A DNA stretch of 64,000 nucleotides from CAZYTM01 sp964649725 (GTDB taxonomy: Bacteria; Desulfobacterota; Desulfuromonadia; Geobacterales; Geobacteraceae). The notes below the pieces were generated by a model. That model was given only the letters and a program-made list of their open reading frames with translations. It was not told the origin of the DNA and did not search any database. Where the stretch lies: contig CAZYTM010000003.1 in NCBI GenBank assembly GCA_964649725.1, forward strand, positions 62,001-126,000, given 5' to 3'. Positions 9,031 through 17,694 of the stretch are shown here, in pieces (position 1 is the first letter of the stretch; every line of letters begins with the position of its first letter). Both the position numbers and the translations under genes were made by a program.

Positions 9031-10176
9031 CTAGCCGATAAGCTCTTGTAGCTGCTCAAGCACATAATCCGCATCAGCGACAGTCATGCTGGCACTGATC
9101 GGGAGGGTCATAATCCGGTTGCAGACTGACTCGGTCCGGGGGAGGGAGACCCGCTTGTCCGCATAAAGCGGCATGAAATGCAGCGGCGCATAGTGGATGC
9201 TGGCACCGACATTGCGCTCCCGGAGTTGCAGCAGCAGATCGTTTCTGGTAATAGTCATCTCTTCCAGCGGGAGTATGATCTGGAATAGATGACGGGCATG
9301 ATATGGATGGAGCAGATTGACCTGGCAGTTGAGCAGAGGGTGGATCTGCGGCAATATCTCGCAGTACCTTTTGGCGATATCCAGCCGGATTGCGTGGAAC
9401 TCCTGCTGGCGGCGCAGCTGGACCCGTCCGATACTCGCCTGAAGGTCGGTGAAATTCATCTTGTAGCCAAGCTCCTCTACCCCTGGGACAAGTGCGCACT
9501 GCGGGTGTGTGAAGCGTTTCCAGGCGTCGGCTGTGAGCCTGTGCTGGCGAAGCGAAGCAAGCCTGGCAGCTTTGTCTTCGTCAAACAGCGCGATCGCCCC
9601 ACCTTCGGCAGTGGAGAGATTTTTGTTCGCGTAAAAACTGAAACAGGTCAGGTTCCCTGACGAACCGACCGGGCGGCCGTCGGCGAACTTCGAGCCGAGC
9701 CCATGCGCCGCATCCTCGATGATGGCGACCTGCTCCGGCAAGACCTTGCGGAGTGCGGCGACCTCGACTGCCAGCCCCCCCATATGGACGACCATCACCG
9801 CTTTGGTCCGCGGGGTCAGTCTTTCCATGACCAGTTCCGGAGTGATACTGAGCGTATCGCCCGCCACATCGCAAAAGACCGGCGTTGCACCGAGATAGAG
9901 CGCTGCATTGGCAGTACTGCACCAGGTGAGGCTCGGCACGACAACTTCGTCGCCCGGGCCGATGCCATTGGCCAGCAGTGCCAGGAAAAGCGCCGAAGTA
10001 CAGGAATTTACCGTAACCAGATATGGCGCTCCGGTGAACTGCGCCAGCTCCTCCTCGAACTTCACTGTCTCCGGCCCCATGCCGATCCAGCCGGAACGTA
10101 TCACCCGTGCAACCGCGTCGATCTCCTCTTCGGAGAAATTCGGCTTGCCGAATGGGAGATAATCTTTTCGCAACAT
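9031..10176 (-). CDS. DegT/DnrJ/EryC1/StrS family sugar aminotransferase
   Basis: 381 residues, the usual length for PLP-dependent sugar aminotransferases. The protein shows YLPFGKPNFSEEEIDAVARV at the start, VTVNSCTSALFLAL, the EDAAHGLGS strand (Asp holds the pyridine nitrogen), and CFSFYANKNLSTAEGGAI, in which the lysine of ANKN is the Schiff-base residue. It converts a nucleotide-activated keto sugar to an amino sugar using glutamate or glutamine. A GAGGTAG Shine-Dalgarno precedes the ATG. Together with the WbqC and methyltransferase genes it indicates an amino-deoxysugar in the exported glycan. Confidence 0.9.
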   Translation of the reverse strand: MLRKDYLPFGKPNFSEEEIDAVARVIRSGWIGMGPETVKFEEELAQFTGAPYLVTVNSCTSALFLALLANGIGPGDEVVVPSLTWCSTANAALYLGATPVFCDVAGDTLSITPELVMERLTPRTKAVMVVHMGGLAVEVAALRKVLPEQVAIIEDAAHGLGSKFADGRPVGSSGNLTCFSFYANKNLSTAEGGAIALFDEDKAARLASLRQHRLTADAWKRFTHPQCALVPGVEELGYKMNFTDLQASIGRVQLRRQQEFHAIRLDIAKRYCEILPQIHPLLNCQVNLLHPYHARHLFQIILPLEEMTITRNDLLLQLRERNVGASIHYAPLHFMPLYADKRVSLPRTESVCNRIMTLPISASMTVADADYVLEQLQELIG

Positions 10177-10217
10177 TTGCTACCTCGAATCAAGCATATC
10201 GTTATATAGACAAACCG

Positions 10218-11474
10218 TTAAAGCTGCACTGCATCCCATTGCAACCTGGGTCGCACAGCTCCCGGGAGATCCCCCATGAAACTACCCTCTTCCCGCTCTG
10301 CTTCGATAACTTCGAACATCAGCAGATTATCTCCTCTGTACAACACCACATTACTATCTTTTGCAAAATATGTCTCTATCGTGTAAGTCCCGTTATTGAG
10401 CAGATCGCCGGGGATTTTGCAGGTATATTTGTAGACACCCTGTTGAATATCTTTTGGCTGCGAAGCAGATACAAAAACACGCTCTCCCATTGCCGTCAGA
10501 AGGTGTATGCCAAGAAAAAAGAATGCCTTCGGCAGCAGCATATCGAATATGAATTCTATATTAAAAGCTGTTCTTACCGTAATTGGCACTGATCCTTCAC
10601 AGGGGATCAATCTGACACTTTTAAGCCTGATATTATCATTCCCGGGGGCTTTCACGTCAGGCCAATGCTGCTCTATAATATTTGCAAACCCTTTATTCAG
10701 ATAACTGCTTACGACTGAAAACACATCGCCATCCTGCTCAACAGAACCGCTGCTTATCCAGAGAGCCCGACTGCATAATGTCTGGATAGCCTGCATATTA
10801 TGACTCACAAACAACACCGTCCGCCCTTCCCTCCCGACCGCCTCCATCTTCCCCAGGCATTTCTTCTGAAACTGGGCATCCCCAACGGCCAGCACCTCAT
10901 CGACGATCAGTATCTCCGGCTCCAGGTGAGCAGCGACGGCAAAGGCCAGCCGGACATACATCCCGGACGAGTAGTGCTTCACCGGCGTATCGAGGAACCG
11001 CTCAACCTCGGCAAAGGCGACTATCTCATCGAACTTCCGCTTGATCTCATTTCGTCCCATGCCAAGGATGGCGCCGTTCAGGAAGATGTTCTCCCGACCG
11101 GTCAGCTCCGGATGGAAGCCGGTCCCGACCTCCAGCAGGCTTGCCACCCGGCCGTTGATCGTAACCCTGCCGGCGGTCGGCTCGGTGATACGGGAGAGTA
11201 CCTTCAGCAGGGTCGATTTGCCGGCGCCGTTCCTGCCGATGATGCCGACCCGCTCCCCCTGTTCGATGTCAAAGGAGACATCCTTGAGAGCCCAGAACTC
11301 CTCGCTGGGATAAGCAGGGGACGGGGGTCGTGGGACGGAGAACGGGTGGAGCAGCTTATTGCCGAACTCCCTTGCCTTATGTGCTATCACGTCACGCAGA
11401 GCGGTGTACGGCTCCTGCTGCTGGTGCCGGAGCAGGTATCTTTTGCCGAGATTTTCTACTTTGATTATCGCCAT
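10218..11474 (-). CDS. wzt: O-antigen/polysaccharide ABC transporter ATPase (Wzt-like)
   Basis: 418 residues. The nucleotide-binding domain has Walker A GRNGAGKST (residues 81-89), the signature YSSGMYVRLAF near 175 and Walker B ILIVDEVLAVGDAQF. After about residue 245 comes an extra C-terminal beta-rich domain (SVRLIPCEG through FMGDLPGAVRPRLQWD), as in Wzt proteins that recognise the finished O-antigen end. It energises export of undecaprenyl-linked polysaccharide across the inner membrane with the permease at 12850-13680. Unusually, a coiled-coil gene and a toxin-antitoxin pair separate the two transporter genes. The C-terminal domain supports ABC-dependent rather than Wzy-dependent assembly. 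Confidence 0.9.
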   Translation of the reverse strand: MAIIKVENLGKRYLLRHQQQEPYTALRDVIAHKAREFGNKLLHPFSVPRPPSPAYPSEEFWALKDVSFDIEQGERVGIIGRNGAGKSTLLKVLSRITEPTAGRVTINGRVASLLEVGTGFHPELTGRENIFLNGAILGMGRNEIKRKFDEIVAFAEVERFLDTPVKHYSSGMYVRLAFAVAAHLEPEILIVDEVLAVGDAQFQKKCLGKMEAVGREGRTVLFVSHNMQAIQTLCSRALWISSGSVEQDGDVFSVVSSYLNKGFANIIEQHWPDVKAPGNDNIRLKSVRLIPCEGSVPITVRTAFNIEFIFDMLLPKAFFFLGIHLLTAMGERVFVSASQPKDIQQGVYKYTCKIPGDLLNNGTYTIETYFAKDSNVVLYRGDNLLMFEVIEAEREEGSFMGDLPGAVRPRLQWDAVQL

Positions 11475-11503
11475 CTATCCTTACTTCCTCTGCCAGTCAA
11501 AAA

Positions 11504-11851
11504 CTAATCGACATCACTAACCAGGTACCCTCGTGAATGGGCTTCAGTATCGGCCCGATGGGCGGATAGCTCATTGGCAATCCCGTCAACCTTGGTCTCA
11601 AGACTCCCAAGACGCTTGTCTATCTGCTCTACTTTGACCTCAAGACGGTCCACTTTGGCCTCTACCCTTATAAGGCGCCGTTCCACTCCATCTATCCTGC
11701 CATCCAGGCGCTCCTCCATCCTGTCCATCTTCTCTGCCAGCATATGCTGGCCATCGACAACGATATCGAGTTTATGCTGGAAATCTTCAGCCATGACCCC
11801 GATATGCCGCTTGAAAATATCCTCGATTTTTGCTATTTCCGCGCCATCCAT
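11504..11851 (-). CDS. Small coiled-coil protein of unknown function
   Basis: 115 residues. Residues from about 15 to 95 are a near-continuous heptad pattern with repeated units of the type RVEAKVDRLEVKVEQIDKRL, predicting a long coiled coil. There is no signal peptide, membrane segment or catalytic motif. Its stop lies 29 bases ahead of wzt. GC-rich codons and a Shine-Dalgarno GGAGGATAA just before the ATG (start at 11851) support real translation. Related small coiled-coil proteins are common near restriction or toxin genes in deltaproteobacteria, so it may belong functionally with the MntA/HepT pair rather than with the transporter. Confidence 0.6.
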   Translation of the reverse strand: MDGAEIAKIEDIFKRHIGVMAEDFQHKLDIVVDGQHMLAEKMDRMEERLDGRIDGVERRLIRVEAKVDRLEVKVEQIDKRLGSLETKVDGIANELSAHRADTEAHSRGYLVSDVD

Positions 11852-11874
11852 AGTTTATCCTCCTCCTGTTTTTT

Positions 11875-12034
11875 GCCACAGATAACTACAAATAACTGCA
11901 AATAAAATCAAACCGTTCTTTTGGTTTAAGCCTAAAACATTTGCCTCTATTTGTCTTTATCTGTGGCCAATTCAACAGTCTTGATTATAAAATTCTTTGC
12001 CCTAGATAACTACAAATCACTGCAAATTACATCT
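11875..12034. repeat. Three copies of a ~30-bp AT-rich repeat, one inverted
   Basis: The gap between the coiled-coil gene and the HepT-like gene holds three copies of a unit beginning GCCACAGATAACTACAAA. Copies at about 11875-11906 and 11997-12030 are direct; the copy at 11941-11968 is inverted (TTGCCTCTATTTGTCTTTAT read on the plus strand). The outer pair of opposite copies could form a long hairpin. No gene is visible between them. Their position beside a toxin-antitoxin pair could mark an insertion, but no transposase or clean target duplication is seen. Confidence 0.6.
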
Positions 12035-12056
12035 AACCCTGACTCCGGGTTTTGTC

Positions 12057-12518
12057 TCACTTCACAGAAGCAAGGAATGATTTTAATGCTGATTCTAACT
12101 CGTCAAACAGGCTGTCGATAGATTCAAGACCAGTAATCATCCGGTCCCAGTCTATCTGAAAACCATAGCCATGGTACACCACATGACGGAATTTCCTGAA
12201 TGGCGCCAGTTTGGCAGCAAGTTGCTGATCAAAAAGGATCGGCAGTGATTCATAACCTGGCTGGCAATACCTTTTAAACAGATCCAGATGCCATGTATCA
12301 CCAGCCGGAAGTTGCAGAGCATAAAAGTAGTGAATCCGTTTGAGAATATTTTCGACCCCGCCATAAAATTGCGCAAGAAATGCTCCTGCGGCCGTTTTTT
12401 CCCGCACAGTCGGCTCACGCCCAGCCACATCATGGCGCAGGGCAGATACCTCCAGTACCAATTCCCTCAGGCAATCCAGCTCAATTTCTACCTCTTCCCG
12501 TAATTGACTGGCTGTCAT
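12057..12518 (-). CDS. HepT-like ribonuclease toxin of a MNT/HepT module
   Basis: 153 residues, largely helical. Residues 111-118 read RHVVYHGY, an exact R-x4-H-x-Y motif, the active site of HepT toxins (HEPN-type RNases). In characterised systems HepT cleaves tRNA or other RNA unless the partner nucleotidyltransferase MntA AMPylates the motif tyrosine. Its ATG overlaps the stop of the MNT gene (12515-12518, ATGA), the classic antitoxin-first arrangement. It is longer than the roughly 110-140 residue DUF86 forms. Assignment rests on the motif and gene pair. Confidence 0.75.
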   Translation of the reverse strand: MTASQLREEVEIELDCLRELVLEVSALRHDVAGREPTVREKTAAGAFLAQFYGGVENILKRIHYFYALQLPAGDTWHLDLFKRYCQPGYESLPILFDQQLAAKLAPFRKFRHVVYHGYGFQIDWDRMITGLESIDSLFDELESALKSFLASVK

Positions 12519-12784
12519 AGCAAACGCCTGCCTCGTTTTTCGATCAAACGGGTAAATCTGGTTGAAGGGGTCAACGAAACAAGGTCTAATGGCATATGTA
12601 ATTCCTCTTCCAACCTCGCCGCCAGCTCAAACAGCTTCCAACCCGGAACACCATCGCACGCCAGATCAATGTCCCTGGCCTCAGCCGGATTGTCAAGCAT
12701 GCTGCCAAATAGAATCAATCTGCTTACACCATATTCACGGGCCATTTCCATGACCTGTTCAAGTTGTTCGTTACTGATACCCAT
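12515..12784 (-). CDS. MntA-like nucleotidyltransferase antitoxin
   Basis: 89 residues, a minimal nucleotidyltransferase domain. Residues 27-40 contain the GS...DID signature (SRLILFGSMLDN then RDIDLACDG), where the Gly-Ser loop and two aspartates bind nucleotide and metal. A third carboxylate is less obvious. It ends in a 4-base overlap with the HepT-like gene. In known pairs this protein neutralises HepT by transferring AMP groups to its tyrosine. The pair interrupts the wzt-wzm gene block. Confidence 0.78.
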   Translation of the reverse strand: MGISNEQLEQVMEMAREYGVSRLILFGSMLDNPAEARDIDLACDGVPGWKLFELAARLEEELHMPLDLVSLTPSTRFTRLIEKRGRRLL

Positions 12785-12849
12785 TACACCCTCCGAACTG
12801 ATAATATCTTTTATCTGTGACCAATAAGGTTTTATCGAGGCTTATACGG

Positions 12850-13680
12850 TCAGATTATATCGGCGAAATGCTGCTCTGTCTTACGGAAATATTTTATCCC
12901 GAAGACGAATACCAGCAGGGTCAACCCGATAGAGAGCCAGACGCCGGGCCAGTAAACAGGGGTTGTGCCACCCAGAATCGCCCAGCGGAAACCGTCGATG
13001 ACGCCGACCATCGGATTGAGTGCATAAAGAAGTCGCCATTTTTCCGGGATGATTTCAGAGGAGAAACCGACCGGCGATATGTAGAGACCGAACTGGACTA
13101 TGAAGGGGACCACATAGCGGAAGTCGCGGTACTTGACGTTGAGTGCGGCAAACCAGAGGCCGAAACCGAATGAGGTGAAGATGGCCAGGATAGTGAAAAG
13201 CGGCAGGGTGAGAATCTGCCACTGCGGGACAAAGCCGTACCAGAACATCAGCCCGACCAGGATAACGAAGGAGATGAGGAAATCGACCAGACATACTATT
13301 ACCGTACTGGCCGGGACGATGAGCCGGGGGAAATAGACCTTGGTCAGCAGATTTGCGTTGGCGATGAGCGAACCACTGCTTTCGCTCAGGGCATTGGCAA
13401 AGAACTGCCAGGGGAGCATGGCGGCAAATACCATGACCGGATAAGGAGCACCGCCGGAGGGGAATTTAGCCAACTTGCCAAAGATGATGGTAAATACCAC
13501 CATGGTCAGGAAGGGGCGGAGAACGCTCCAGGCTACGCCGATAGCGGTCTGTTTGTAGCGCACCAGGAGGTCGCGCCAGGAGAGAAAATAAAAGAGCTCC
13601 CGGTAACGCCAGAGGTCGCGCCAATAGTGGAGGGCCCCTCGCCCCGGTTCGATCACTATCTGTTGGCTGCTATCAGTCAT
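12850..13680 (-). CDS. wzm: Polysaccharide ABC transporter permease (Wzm-like, ABC-2 type)
   Basis: 276 residues with about six hydrophobic segments and the ABC-2 signatures DLLVRYKQTAIGVAWSVLRP near residue 38 and LYALNPMVGVIDGFRWAILG near 225. It is the inner-membrane channel partner of the Wzt-like ATPase at 10218-11474. Two such subunits normally join two ATPases. The gene begins inside the last codons of the upstream glycosyltransferase (8-base overlap), which ties exporter production to glycan synthesis. Confidence 0.9.
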   Translation of the reverse strand: MTDSSQQIVIEPGRGALHYWRDLWRYRELFYFLSWRDLLVRYKQTAIGVAWSVLRPFLTMVVFTIIFGKLAKFPSGGAPYPVMVFAAMLPWQFFANALSESSGSLIANANLLTKVYFPRLIVPASTVIVCLVDFLISFVILVGLMFWYGFVPQWQILTLPLFTILAIFTSFGFGLWFAALNVKYRDFRYVVPFIVQFGLYISPVGFSSEIIPEKWRLLYALNPMVGVIDGFRWAILGGTTPVYWPGVWLSIGLTLLVFVFGIKYFRKTEQHFADII

Positions 13681-14758
13681 CCAGCAACTCCCTGAACCCC
13701 AGTCGGTACTGCCGCAGCAGACCAGTCATCTCCCTGCCGGAGAGTCTGGCCTTACCCATTATTCCGGCCCGTTTGCCAAGCATCAGTGGCAGCCCTGCAA
13801 TGGCATGCAGCAATCCTTTTATTATAGCCATAATACAGGCAGATTTGGAAGCAGATTTCACGAACTCTCCGCCACTCCCCCTTGCGCTGAGAACGAGCCG
13901 CGCTTGAGCGAGATAGCGACAAAAAGTGAAATAGGGCAACAGCAGCAACAGCCCCGGGGGAAAACTCTTCATTGCGGCCCAGTAGTGATTCCGCTCCACC
14001 AGGTAAAGTTTGAAAGGGGAAAAGGTGCCGCCGGTCCGGGAATATTTGTGCAGCACCACCGCTCTGCTGGCAAGGAGAGCCTCCCAGCCGGCCAGGCGGC
14101 CACGCAACCCCAGGTCGGTATCTTCACAGTAGGCAAAGAAATCTTCGTCGAAGAAACCGGTCTCTATAAGCATCGCCCGCTTGTACAACGCAGCACAGGC
14201 AGAAGGAAGCAGGATCGGCTCCACTTCGGCCAGATCGAGTTCGGAATAGCGTCGCAGGCGCATTGCACCACGGGACATGCCGTCAGGGCAGATTTTCACA
14301 CCAAGGGAATCTATCAGGTCAGGATCGGCATGGGAACAGATCCGGCTCGCCACCATCCCTGCCCGGGGCGCCGCATCGGCCACGGCCACCAGTTCGGCCA
14401 GCCAGACAGGGTCGACCCGGGTGTCGTTGTTCAGGGTGACCAGATAATCCCCGGCTGCAGCGGCATAACCGGCGTTGTTGCCACCGGCAAAACCGCTGTT
14501 CCCTGGCAGAGCCACCACTTTGACCCAGGGGAAGGTCTCCTGGACAAAGATGACGGAACCGTCAACCGAACCGTTATCTACCAGAACCACCTCGAAATCC
14601 CTGAATGTCTGTGCATCCAGGCTTTCCAGACACTCCTGCAGATATTGCCGGCCGTTCCAGTTGACGATGATTACAGAGACTTTGGGAACAGGGACCTGGG
14701 AACAGGGAACAGTTGACGGTGCACCGTTTGTGCGAGTTGTTGGTGGTATATTCGTCAT
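13673..14758 (-). CDS. Glycosyltransferase family 2, rhamnosyltransferase-like
   Basis: 361 residues. After an atypical N-terminal stretch, the GT-A domain starts VSVIIVNWNGRQYLQECLES, with LVDNGSVDGS and VTLNNDTRVDP (DXD-like metal site), the pattern of GT2 rhamnosyl/galactofuranosyl transferases. A GAGG Shine-Dalgarno supports the ATG at 14758. Residues about 14-26 are encoded by a run of 7-bp repeats (14690-14720) of the same type as in the adjacent gap, so the repeat seems to have spread into the 5' end of the gene. The C-terminal 90 residues contain a hydrophobic membrane-association stretch (GLLLLLPYFTFC). Confidence 0.85.
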   Translation of the reverse strand: MTNIPPTTRTNGAPSTVPCSQVPVPKVSVIIVNWNGRQYLQECLESLDAQTFRDFEVVLVDNGSVDGSVIFVQETFPWVKVVALPGNSGFAGGNNAGYAAAAGDYLVTLNNDTRVDPVWLAELVAVADAAPRAGMVASRICSHADPDLIDSLGVKICPDGMSRGAMRLRRYSELDLAEVEPILLPSACAALYKRAMLIETGFFDEDFFAYCEDTDLGLRGRLAGWEALLASRAVVLHKYSRTGGTFSPFKLYLVERNHYWAAMKSFPPGLLLLLPYFTFCRYLAQARLVLSARGSGGEFVKSASKSACIMAIIKGLLHAIAGLPLMLGKRAGIMGKARLSGREMTGLLRQYRLGFRELLDD

Positions 14759-14792
14759 AAACCTCAGACCGTTAGCAGATTAACAAGCATCA

Positions 14793-14899
14793 TTTCCCCA
14801 TTACCCGTTCCCTATTCCCTATTCCCTGTTCCCTGTTCCCTATTCCCCGTCCCCTGTTCCCCATTCCCCATTCCCTGTTCCCCGTTCCCCGTTCCCCGT
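14793..14899. repeat. Degenerate heptamer array, TTCCCYN class
   Basis: About fifteen tandem 7-bp units such as TTCCCTA, TTCCCTG, TTCCCCA and TTCCCCG. The array runs up to the stop codon of the radical SAM gene at 14900. A shorter stretch of the same unit in reverse orientation lies at 14690-14720 inside the upstream gene. No ORF, promoter or terminator is evident within it. Confidence 0.85.
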
Positions 14900-16309
14900 T
14901 CACGTGCTTTTCATGAAAGAGCGCAGCCCCTGCCAGAGCGCCCCTAGCATGGCCGGATTACGCAATGCCCGCTCCCCGTAATTAGCTATGATCCGTGGCC
15001 GGAGGTAGAAGCTCCTGAGCATATCCTTCTGTGCCATCTCCAGTTCATCCCGGGTGAGCCCGAACGGCACGAATACCGGGGTGAGCAGGTTCATCCTGGT
15101 CCAGTCGTTGTCGAATGTCCCGAATTCAGCTGCACGGTCGAAGAGCTCGGTCCCAGGGAAGGGTGTCAGCATGGTAACGCTGATATCGTCCAGCGGCAGC
15201 TCCAGGGCAAAGTCACGGGTCTGGCGCAACGTCGCTTTGGTCTCGCCGGGATGGCCGACGATAAAGAACCCCTTGGAGAGAATGCCGGCTGAGTGGGTCA
15301 TGATTACAGCACTACGGATCTGGTCGATAGTTACATTCTTGCGGATGGTGTTCAGGATCTCCTGGTTACCGCTTTCGATACCGAAACTTATCTGCCAGCA
15401 GCCGGCCTGCCACATCAAATCGAGCGATTCCCGCTCGATCCGGTTGACCCGGCCGAGACAGGACCAGGAGATCGGCAGGGCAAGCTCGATAAGGCGACGA
15501 CAGATATCCTGCAGCCGCACTTTGAAGGTGACAAAGGTGTCGTCCTCGAAGGAGAACTCCCTTACGCCAAAGTCGCGATAGAGACTTTCCACCATGCTGA
15601 CCACCGCTTCAGCTGAATAGGCATGGCAGCTGGCGCCAAAGACGGAGCGGTCACAGAAGATACAACGGTTCGGACAACCTCTGGAGGTGACCAGTGAGGC
15701 AGCTGGCAGTTGCCTGGTTTTGAAGGCTGGGGGCGAATATTTCCGTGGAAATCCCTCCAGCAGGTCCCAGGCAGGCCTGGGCAACCGGTCAAGGTCGGCC
15801 AGGTAGGCGCGCTGGCTGTTCTGCACGAGTCTGCCCTGATCGCGGAAGAGGATTCCCGCCACTCCAGCCAGCTCCCCGCCGCTTGCCAACAGGGGGAGGA
15901 GTTCGGCCAGGGTCGCCTCCCCCTCACCCACTACCGCGACATCAAAGACCGGAAAGCGGTTCATCGTCTCCACCGGTATGGCGGAGACATGCGGCCCGCC
16001 GATGATGATGCGGATCTCTGGCCAGCGTTGCCGTACTGCAGCGGCAAATTCTGCCCCCCTGCCGATGGCGAGGGTAGTGGCAGAGATACCTAGAAGTTTC
16101 GGTGGGGCGGCGGCGATCTGCTCGAGTAGCTCATCCAGTGACAGATTCAGGGCTGCGGCATCGATGACCCGGCAGGGGTACCCCTGCTCCCTGGCGACAG
16201 CTGCCAGCATCAGGATGCCGAGGGTCGGCGCTGAGCTGCCGGCGCCGGCCAGTTCGCCATAGCGCTCCTGTCTGGAGAGAGGCGGGGTGGTGAAGAGGAT
16301 ATCGATCAT
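14900..16309 (-). CDS. B12-binding domain radical SAM protein
   Basis: 469 residues. The first 160 form a cobalamin-binding-like Rossmann domain (GILMLAAVAREQGYPCRVID, IIIGGPHVSAIPVETM). Near residue 207 SRGCPNRCIFCDRS supplies the CX3CX2C 4Fe-4S motif of the Elp3/MiaB-like fold, followed by FSFEDDTF. The family includes methyltransferases and the hopanoid/BchE group; in polysaccharide loci the substrate is unknown. I use the ATG at 16309 rather than the TTG one codon upstream. The gene ends exactly at a heptamer array. Confidence 0.82.
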   Translation of the reverse strand: MIDILFTTPPLSRQERYGELAGAGSSAPTLGILMLAAVAREQGYPCRVIDAAALNLSLDELLEQIAAAPPKLLGISATTLAIGRGAEFAAAVRQRWPEIRIIIGGPHVSAIPVETMNRFPVFDVAVVGEGEATLAELLPLLASGGELAGVAGILFRDQGRLVQNSQRAYLADLDRLPRPAWDLLEGFPRKYSPPAFKTRQLPAASLVTSRGCPNRCIFCDRSVFGASCHAYSAEAVVSMVESLYRDFGVREFSFEDDTFVTFKVRLQDICRRLIELALPISWSCLGRVNRIERESLDLMWQAGCWQISFGIESGNQEILNTIRKNVTIDQIRSAVIMTHSAGILSKGFFIVGHPGETKATLRQTRDFALELPLDDISVTMLTPFPGTELFDRAAEFGTFDNDWTRMNLLTPVFVPFGLTRDELEMAQKDMLRSFYLRPRIIANYGERALRNPAMLGALWQGLRSFMKST

Positions 16310-16411
16310 CAACAGTTCGACCCTTCGTGGTATCCGTCATTAGTGCGCCCCTGCGAAAAAAAAGCTTGAGGCAGGTCGTTCTCCATACCGCGATAAGAAT
16401 TCATGGCGTCT

Positions 16412-17533
16412 TCAGCTTCCCAGACCACGCTCACGCAACTCCCCTTCTGCTATGGCAAGACGGTCTTCAACCGCTTCCCCCTTTGCCCAGGCGATCAGGT
16501 CGGCAACGCCAGTGGCAAATGGGACCGCCGGGGCATAGCCAAGCAGACTCCTGCTCCTGCCAAGGTCTGCATAACAGTCACGGATATCCCCCAGGCGGTA
16601 GCGGTTACTGCAGTTGAGAGTGACCTTGCTGCCGAGTTGCTCCTTGATACTCTGCGCCAGGTCAAGAACCGTCAGATGCTCGCCACTGCCGACATTGAAA
16701 GTGCCGTTTATTGCCTGCTCCTTCTTAAGAGCCAGCAGATTGGCCTGCACCACATCCCGGACATGGACGAAATCGCGCCCAGGTCGGCCATCTTCGTATA
16801 TCTCCAGTTCGTGGCCGGAGATGGCGCGATTGGTGAAAATGGCGCCGATCCCTGTATAGGGGTTGTTAATAGCCTGCCGCGGGCCATAGACATTGAAGTA
16901 GCGCAGGATCACATGGGGGATGCCATAACTGGCGGAAAAGAGCCGCAGCAGCTCTTCCTGGACCCGCTTGGTCAGGGCATAGACCGAGACCGGCTGCAGC
17001 GGTCGCTCCTCTGCCGTGGGGATGGGGACGAGTGGTGCAGAACATTTGGGGCAGAGTATCTCCCACTCATGCCGTTCCAGCTGTTCCCGACTGCGCGGCT
17101 GCGGGTAGATAATTCCGCAGCTGTTGCAGCTGTAGCTACCTTCTCCATAGACTGCCCGGGACGACGAGAGGATGACTCTCTTTACCTGATGGCGGCTGTT
17201 GGCCAGCACGTCAAGAAGCATTGCCGTACCGGTAACATTGACATCGCAATAACTCTGTATTTCGTACATCGACTGCCCCACCCCGGTGCTGGCAGCAAAA
17301 TGATAGATGGAATCTACACCTGCCACTGACCTTGTAACTGTTTCCCGGTCCCTGACATCTCCAACAATCAGTTCGATCCGCGGATCAAGATAGGGAGGTC
17401 GACTGCACCCGGCGCCATGTACCTGGGGATCGAGGATATCCAGTACTCTGACCCTATAGCCCAGCGCCAGAAGCGCATCGGCTGTATGGGAACCGATAAA
17501 ACCTGCACCGCCGGTGATTAGTGTTTTTTCCAT
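16412..17533 (-). CDS. NAD-dependent sugar epimerase/dehydratase with four-cysteine insertion
   Basis: 373 residues, extended SDR family. GGAGFIGS at residues 8-15 binds NAD, LSSSRAVYG gives the catalytic serine region, and Y185-ALT-K189 is the YxxxK catalytic pair. It probably epimerises or dehydrates a UDP- or other nucleotide-sugar for the glycan. Between residues 133 and 180, just before the active-site helix, there is an insertion with C136-x2-C139 and C161-x2-C164, which looks like a zinc ribbon or rubredoxin-like knuckle and is not part of standard GalE. AAGGA precedes the ATG at a good distance. Confidence 0.85.
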   Translation of the reverse strand: MEKTLITGGAGFIGSHTADALLALGYRVRVLDILDPQVHGAGCSRPPYLDPRIELIVGDVRDRETVTRSVAGVDSIYHFAASTGVGQSMYEIQSYCDVNVTGTAMLLDVLANSRHQVKRVILSSSRAVYGEGSYSCNSCGIIYPQPRSREQLERHEWEILCPKCSAPLVPIPTAEERPLQPVSVYALTKRVQEELLRLFSASYGIPHVILRYFNVYGPRQAINNPYTGIGAIFTNRAISGHELEIYEDGRPGRDFVHVRDVVQANLLALKKEQAINGTFNVGSGEHLTVLDLAQSIKEQLGSKVTLNCSNRYRLGDIRDCYADLGRSRSLLGYAPAVPFATGVADLIAWAKGEAVEDRLAIAEGELRERGLGS

Positions 17534-17575
17534 ATTGAGTATCCTTATCGAATGCTCTGACTCTGGCTGAATAGT

Positions 17576-17678
17576 GAAAGCTGAAAGGTCAATTGTAAAT
17601 GGTCAAAGGTCAAAGGTCAAAGGTCAAGGGTCAAAGGTCAAAGGTCAAGGGTCAAGGGTCAAGGGTCAAGGTCAAAAA
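17576..17678. repeat. Degenerate heptamer array, GGTCAAA class
   Basis: Roughly fourteen tandem units of GGTCAAA or GGTCAAG fill the gap upstream of the epimerase. The unit length is again seven, though the sequence class differs from the TTCCC arrays. No gene is seen in it. Confidence 0.85.
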
Positions 17679-17694
17679 CATAATATACTCAAGC

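Noticed and set aside
13805..14716. 303-residue open frame on the plus strand
   Set aside because: Fully opposite the GT2 gene at 13673-14758 whose GT-A motifs are clear; no motif on the plus strand.
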